The notes beneath the pieces were generated by a model. It made no database searches. It saw only the letters and a list, made by a program, of their open reading frames with translations, and was not told the DNA's origin. Shown one piece after another: positions 14,439 to 18,240 of a stretch of DNA of 18,240 nucleotides; the stretch's first letter is position 1; every line of letters starts with the position of its first letter. Origin of the DNA: Actinomycetota bacterium (GTDB lineage Bacteria > Actinomycetota > Rubrobacteria > Rubrobacterales > Rubrobacteraceae). The position numbers were made by a program, and so were the translations under genes. The DNA lies in the NCBI GenBank assembly GCA_020200675.1, contig JAIVIG010000284.1, forward strand, positions 1 to 18,240, in the 5' to 3' direction.

Positions 14439-14891
14439 TTAAACAGGCATGTACTCCGGGTTCTCGGAGAGGTCTTCGCCGGGGAGGGTGTCGCGACGTT
14501 CTAGAAACCAGCGGCCTAGAGGAGTCCTTGGATCTGCTTCTTCAGCGGCTTGAGTAAGACCCGCACGCAGCTCACCCAAGAGGACCGGGCGTTCCCCGTA
14601 GGGGACCATCTCCAGCTCGGCGGCGAGGGCGGCGTCCACGAACTCGCCCCAGGAGCGTGAGGCTACGCTCTCGGGGTCGGGGGGCGCGGCGAAGGCCGCT
14701 TTGATCTCTTCCGGGAGCGTGGCGGGTACTACGACCTCGGCGCGCTCCGCCTTCGGTTGGCCGGGTTCGGCTTCGAGGTAGCGGCGGGCGGCGAAGAGGA
14801 GGAGCCTGCTGGGGACGGTGCGCTTGGACCAGGAGGCGGCGACCGCCTCCCAATCTATAAAAGATGCGCCGTAGAGACCTTCGAGATCCAC
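14439..14891 (-). CDS. Hypothetical protein
   Basis: A 150-residue acidic protein from GTG 14891. It opens MDLEGLYGASFIDWEAVAASWSKR, has a helical FAARRYLEAEPGQ segment, a polar PxE/Ala-rich middle and a helix (SWGEFVDAALAAELEMVPYG), and ends PLGRWFLERRDTLPGEDLSENPEYMPV. No signal peptide, membrane helix or Cys is seen, and I do not recognise the family. The start codon follows a TATAAA box by six bases, so it is probably leaderless. It lies 33 bases past the penicillin-binding protein stop on the same strand, which also allows read-through. Confidence 0.65.
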   Translation of the reverse strand: MDLEGLYGASFIDWEAVAASWSKRTVPSRLLLFAARRYLEAEPGQPKAERAEVVVPATLPEEIKAAFAAPPDPESVASRSWGEFVDAALAAELEMVPYGERPVLLGELRAGLTQAAEEADPRTPLGRWFLERRDTLPGEDLSENPEYMPV

Positions 14892-14897
14892 GCGAGT

Positions 14898-14903
14898 TTT
14901 ATA
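14898..14903 (-). promoter_or_regulatory. -10 box directly before the 14891 start
   Basis: TATAAA ends six bases before the GTG on the minus strand with no ribosome site between. The -35 region has no good match. It fits the leaderless pattern seen at other genes here. Confidence 0.4.
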
Positions 14904-14924
14904 CCACCTGTAGGGGGATCGACG

Positions 14925-16757
14925 TTAGCGGGCTCCGTTTAGCCTCTCGCGGGGCGGCGGGATGATCCGGGGCGGAGCCCCACCCAGGGCGGGAGCCGGG
15001 CTCGCCGCGTAACCGCGGAAGAGGGGAACGAACTCGCGCCGGTCGGGGCGCGGGAAGTCGAAGACGGGATCTCCGGCGGTGGCCCCGGCCATGTAGGTGG
15101 ACCAGATGTCCATGGGCAGGGTCTCGCCGTTGACGACGGATTCGTCGTGGACGTCGAGCATGGGCTTGTGGCCCTCCGGGTAGCCGACCCAGACGGCGGT
15201 CGAGAGACGGGGGGTGTAGCCGACGTACCAGGCGTCCACGAAGTCGTCGGTCGTGCCGGTCTTGCCCGCGGAGGGACGCCCTATCTCGGAGTCCAGGTCG
15301 TGGTAGAAGCTGGCCGTGCCGCTCCGGACTACCCTCCTCAAGACCTCCGTGCCGACGGCGGCCTGGTTGCCGGAGAGGACGCGCCTCCCTTCGAGCTTGT
15401 GGTCGTAGACCGACTCGCTCTCGCCGAAGTTCGACTTGTCGACTAGCTCGACGGCGTAGGGCTCGCGGTGGATGCCGCTGGCGGCGAAGGTCGCGTAGGC
15501 GGATGCCATCTCGAGCGCGCTCACGCCGGTGCCTAATCCCCCGATGGCCGTCGCGGGGTACGGGTCCACCGGGGTGGTCACGCCCATCGCCGCGGCGGTC
15601 TCGGTTACGTTCCCGAGGCCGAGGTCCAGGGCGAGCTGGACGTGGACCGCGTTGTCCGACTCGGCCATGGCCTGACTTAGCGGGATCCTACCCCTCTCCA
15701 CCCCGTCGTAGTTCTGGACCTCGTACACCTCCCCCTCGTAGTCGATGCTCAGGTTGCGCGAGTAGTAGTAGGTGGCGTCCGGCGAGACGAACTCCTTGAG
15801 GGCGGTCGCGAGCACAAACGGCTTGAAAGCGCTCCCCGGCTGGCGGCGGGCGTCGAGCGCCAGGTTGAAGTCGTCTTTCTGGCCGGTCAACGCCCTTATC
15901 GCCCCGTTCTGGGGCTCGACGCTCACGACGGCGCCGGAAGGGTCGCCGGACTCGTCCAGGGTCTCCTCCACCGAGTCCGCGGCCTCTTGCTGGAGGGTGG
16001 GGTCGAGGGTGGTGTAGATCGTGAGTCCGCCGCGCTCGAGGGCCTCGGCCCCGATCTCCGTCTCGACCTCCCGCCACACCGCCTCCACGAACGGTTCGTG
16101 GACCGGGTCGTCGGGCGGTTGGTCGGGGGAGAACGCCAGAGCGACGTCTTCGGCCTCGTCCATTTCCTCGGAGGAGATCATGGCCTGCTCGTACATCATC
16201 TCCAGGACCGCGTCGCGCCGCTCGGTGGCGATCTCGGAACCCTCTCCATCCTCCTCGGGAAGATATGTCGAGGGGGAGTGCAGGAATCCCGCGAGCGCGG
16301 CGGCTTCGTCGAGGGTGAGGTCCGCAGCGCTCTTGCCGAAGTAGGTCTCGGCGGCCTCCTCGGCCCCGTAGGCGCCGTCGCCGAAGTACACCGTGTTCAG
16401 GTAAGCGGTGAGGATTTCGTCCTTGGTGTGACGCCGCTCGTAGGCGAAAGCGAGCCCGGCCTGTTCCAGGCGGCGCCAGAGCGAGATGTTGCCCCGCCGC
16501 TCCTCGGAGATGTACAGGTTCTTCATAAGCTGCTCGGTGATGGTCGAGCCGCCCTGGCTGACGGTGAGCGTCTGCAGGTCCTCCCAGGCCGCGCGCCCGA
16601 TGCCGGCGAAGTCCGCGCCGTAGTGCTCGTAGAAGCGCCTGTCCTCCACGGCGACGACCGCCTGCGGGAGGTACTCGCCGAGCTCGTCCTCGCCGATCGT
16701 GCGGCGGTTCTCCTCGGCCTTGAACTCGCTTATCCGGTTGCCGTCCACGTCGTACAC
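14925..16757 (-). CDS. Class A penicillin-binding protein (PBP1-type), N-terminal anchor not visible
   Basis: Bifunctional peptidoglycan glycosyltransferase and transpeptidase. Numbered from the only usual start, GTG 16757: the GT51 domain has catalytic EDRRFYEH (Glu38), GGSTITEQLMKN (69-80) and RRHTKDEILTAYLNTVYFG. The transpeptidase has GSAFKPF (Ser309, Lys312), SDN (367-369) and KTGTT (499-503). A Pro-rich tail ends the protein. The start is suspect: there is no ribosome site, and VYDVDGNRISEF normally follows a cytoplasmic tail and membrane helix. In-frame coding-like sequence continues upstream to about 16890 (WPEVRGKTVRNGHTYDDQLD), but no start codon or complete helix is found before it runs into the mqnD-like gene. 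A deletion may have removed the 5' end. Confidence 0.88.
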   Translation of the reverse strand: MYDVDGNRISEFKAEENRRTIGEDELGEYLPQAVVAVEDRRFYEHYGADFAGIGRAAWEDLQTLTVSQGGSTITEQLMKNLYISEERRGNISLWRRLEQAGLAFAYERRHTKDEILTAYLNTVYFGDGAYGAEEAAETYFGKSAADLTLDEAAALAGFLHSPSTYLPEEDGEGSEIATERRDAVLEMMYEQAMISSEEMDEAEDVALAFSPDQPPDDPVHEPFVEAVWREVETEIGAEALERGGLTIYTTLDPTLQQEAADSVEETLDESGDPSGAVVSVEPQNGAIRALTGQKDDFNLALDARRQPGSAFKPFVLATALKEFVSPDATYYYSRNLSIDYEGEVYEVQNYDGVERGRIPLSQAMAESDNAVHVQLALDLGLGNVTETAAAMGVTTPVDPYPATAIGGLGTGVSALEMASAYATFAASGIHREPYAVELVDKSNFGESESVYDHKLEGRRVLSGNQAAVGTEVLRRVVRSGTASFYHDLDSEIGRPSAGKTGTTDDFVDAWYVGYTPRLSTAVWVGYPEGHKPMLDVHDESVVNGETLPMDIWSTYMAGATAGDPVFDFPRPDRREFVPLFRGYAASPAPALGGAPPRIIPPPRERLNGAR

Positions 16758-16894
16758 AGAGGAGTTCTGGACGAGGTCCGGGTACCTGCTATCGAGCTGG
16801 TCGTCGTACGTGTGCCCGTTTCGAACAGTTTTTCCACGAACCTCGGGCCAGTTTAACAGGAGCGCGTCCCCGACGGCGCAATCCGCGAAATGGG

Positions 16895-17752
16895 CTACCC
16901 CACGAACTCGACCTCTACCTTATGCGGTATGACGCCCGCCTCATAGCCTCGCGAGAGCAGGGTCCGCACGGCCTCCCGGCCGGTCTCGCCGTAGTCCACG
17001 GTCCACTCGTTCACGTACATGGAGACGAACTTGTCCGCGAGCTCGGGAGGCAGGTCGCGGGCGTAGCCCAGGGCGTAGGCCAGGGCCTCTTCGCGGTTGT
17101 CGAGGGAGTACTGGATGCTCGCCTTTATGAGACGGGCCACCTCACGGATGGTCTCCTCGCCGAGATCGCGGCGGACGACGTTGCCGCCCAGAGGCAGGGG
17201 TAGGTTCGTCTCCCCGTACCACCACTCGCCTAAGTCCTCGATCAGGTGCAACCCCTCGCTCTCGTGATAGAGCTGGCCCTCGTGGATGATGAGCCCCACG
17301 TCTGCCTCCCCGCGCGCGACGAAGCCCATGATCTCGTCGAACGGCACCACGACGTGCTCGGTCTCGGGCTCGTAGAGCTTCAAAGCGAGAAAGGCCGTGG
17401 TCCATTCCCCCGGTACCGCGACCGTCTTCCCCTTCAGGTCCCCGCGTCCCATCTTCTCCCGTGCCACGAGCCGCGGCCCGTACCTGTCCCCCATCGAGGA
17501 CCCGCTGGAGAGCAGCGCGTACCTGTCCGAGATGTACGCGTAGGCGTGGATGGAGACCGCCGAGACCTCCAGCTCTCCCGTAAGCGCCCGGCGGTTCAGG
17601 CTCTCGATGTCCGAGAGCTCGTGCTCGAAGCGCAGGTTGCCCGTGTCGAACTTATCCTGCGAGAGGGCGTAGAACATAAACGCGTCGTCCGAGTCCGGGC
17701 TGTGGGCGACCCGGATGGTGCGCGTGGGAACGTCTTGCGTGTGATCGGTCAT
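16895..17752 (-). CDS. mqnD: MqnA/MqnD-family menaquinone biosynthesis protein, likely 1,4-dihydroxy-6-naphthoate synthase
   Basis: The 285-residue product matches the periplasmic-binding-protein-like fold of the MqnA/MqnD enzymes of the futalosine route to menaquinone; MqnD converts cyclic dehypoxanthine futalosine to 1,4-dihydroxy-6-naphthoate. Visible features are VAHSPDSDDAFMFYAL (substrate loop), HELSDIESLNRRAL, VSAVSIHAYAYI, LLSSGSSMGDRYGPRLV and GKTVAVPGEWTTAFLALKL, then EADVGLIIHEGQLY and LPLGGNVVRRDLG. The GSSMGxxYGP and IIHEGQL patterns favour MqnD over MqnA. There is no signal peptide, which argues against a transport binding protein. ATG 17752 was chosen for the GGTGGAAG site and because the conserved region starts 13 residues later; upstream in-frame sequence is not conserved-looking. 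The product would feed quinone to enzymes such as the NDH-2-like protein nearby. Confidence 0.82.
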   Translation of the reverse strand: MTDHTQDVPTRTIRVAHSPDSDDAFMFYALSQDKFDTGNLRFEHELSDIESLNRRALTGELEVSAVSIHAYAYISDRYALLSSGSSMGDRYGPRLVAREKMGRGDLKGKTVAVPGEWTTAFLALKLYEPETEHVVVPFDEIMGFVARGEADVGLIIHEGQLYHESEGLHLIEDLGEWWYGETNLPLPLGGNVVRRDLGEETIREVARLIKASIQYSLDNREEALAYALGYARDLPPELADKFVSMYVNEWTVDYGETGREAVRTLLSRGYEAGVIPHKVEVEFVG

Positions 17753-17819
17753 AGAGCTTCCACCGTTTCCGTTCGAATTCGCTGCGGGACAAAGATACCG
17801 CAACACCGGGGCGCCGTCT

Positions 17820-17848
17820 GTGAAAGCACCGGGAGGGGCTGGTAGAGT
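17820..17848 (+). promoter_or_regulatory. Promoter of the last gene, predicting a leaderless mRNA
   Basis: GTGAAA (four of six) and TAGAGT (four of six) are 17 bases apart, and the -10 ends seven bases before ATG 17856. No ribosome site is present next to the ATG. Confidence 0.45.
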
Positions 17849-17855
17849 AGGTTTC

Positions 17856-18167
17856 ATGCTCGAACTCTTCTGCACCGCGAGGCGCATAGGCGACTATGAA
17901 AGCCGCACCGAGGAGTACGAGCTCGCCTTCGCCCTCGGTGAAGCACCGTCGAAGGGTCTACGGATAAAGTACCAGGCTGCCCGGGCCTACGAGATCAACG
18001 CAGCCCTCGACCAATGCGTCGAAGCCGCCCGCGCCGCCATCGCCTGGACCGATCCGGAACTGGCGAACAGACCGACCGAAGAGTCGCTCTTCCAGCTCTC
18101 GTGGAAGACCTTGCAGTCGGCCAAGTACGAAGAGGGCGCCCCAAAGACCCGCGCCCTCAAGCTGTAG
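17856..18167 (+). CDS. Small helical protein of unknown function
   Basis: A 103-residue soluble protein, mostly helical: MLELFCTARRIGDYESRTEEYELAFALGEAPS, then IKYQAARAYEINAALDQCVEAARAAIAWTDPELANRP and a final FQLSWKTLQSAKYEEGAP. ATG 17856 was preferred over GTG 17820 because the upstream codons lie on the -35/-10 elements and the ATG follows the -10 by seven bases. It has no signal peptide or recognised motif, and I cannot name a family. It diverges from the mqnD-like gene across about 100 bases. The remaining 73 bases to the window end show no gene. Confidence 0.65.
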   Translation: MLELFCTARRIGDYESRTEEYELAFALGEAPSKGLRIKYQAARAYEINAALDQCVEAARAAIAWTDPELANRPTEESLFQLSWKTLQSAKYEEGAPKTRALKL

Positions 18168-18240
18168 AGACCTGCTGCTACGTCGCCCCGCACTCCCTCC
18201 CGCAAAGTAGGAAAGGGATCAGAAGGCAGCTCTATAGGCG

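Overview
This is a high-GC bacterial chromosomal window, most likely from a deep-branching actinobacterium of the Rubrobacter type. That placement is an inference from base composition, GTG/TTG start use, several genes that look leaderless, a sortase paired with a surface protein, an MqnA/MqnD-family protein (futalosine route to menaquinone) and an NDH-2-type dehydrogenase. I see no rRNA, tRNA, CRISPR, insertion sequence or phage gene.

Layout. 1-1955 (minus strand): the 5' part of a secreted Ala/Glu-rich wall-anchored protein with an LPATQ sorting signal, and its probable sortase, which ends at a good intrinsic terminator. 1988-4035 (plus): a broken uracil-DNA glycosylase remnant, then an ABC-2 exporter pair (ATPase and permease) joined by start/stop overlaps. 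4101-4724 (plus): a GNAT acetyltransferase. 4752-7420 (minus): a tight three-gene cluster of membrane-anchored cupredoxin-like protein, large polytopic membrane protein with a Cys cluster, and frameshifted Yip1-like protein. 7684-10659 (minus): a membrane-anchored alpha/beta-hydrolase-fold protein with a long repetitive acidic tail, an AI-2E-family permease and a small membrane protein. 10802-12641: a small CxxCH protein diverging from an NDH-2-like flavoprotein, which converges on a thioredoxin-like 2Fe-2S ferredoxin (12638-12916). 13014-14329 (minus): a broken ACT-domain malic enzyme. 14439-17752 (minus): an unknown gene, a class A penicillin-binding protein with no visible N-terminus, and an MqnD-like enzyme. 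17856-18167 (plus): a small unknown gene.

Themes. The window covers cell-surface work (sortase, sorted protein, PBP, exporter) and respiration (NDH-2, menaquinone synthesis, ferredoxin, a possible copper/redox membrane module). Two patterns cut across genes. First, at least three genes are visibly broken and two more lack a credible start; some lesions are one-base changes in C or G runs, others are internal losses of tens to about a hundred codons. Second, several genes have a -10 box ending six or seven bases before the start codon, which predicts leaderless mRNAs.

The most interesting leads are the cupredoxin plus His-led Cys-cluster membrane protein, the hydrolase with Asn at the nucleophile position, the ferredoxin with a Cys-to-His change, and the sortase with an LPATQ substrate. 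No clearly new defence or mobile system was found.
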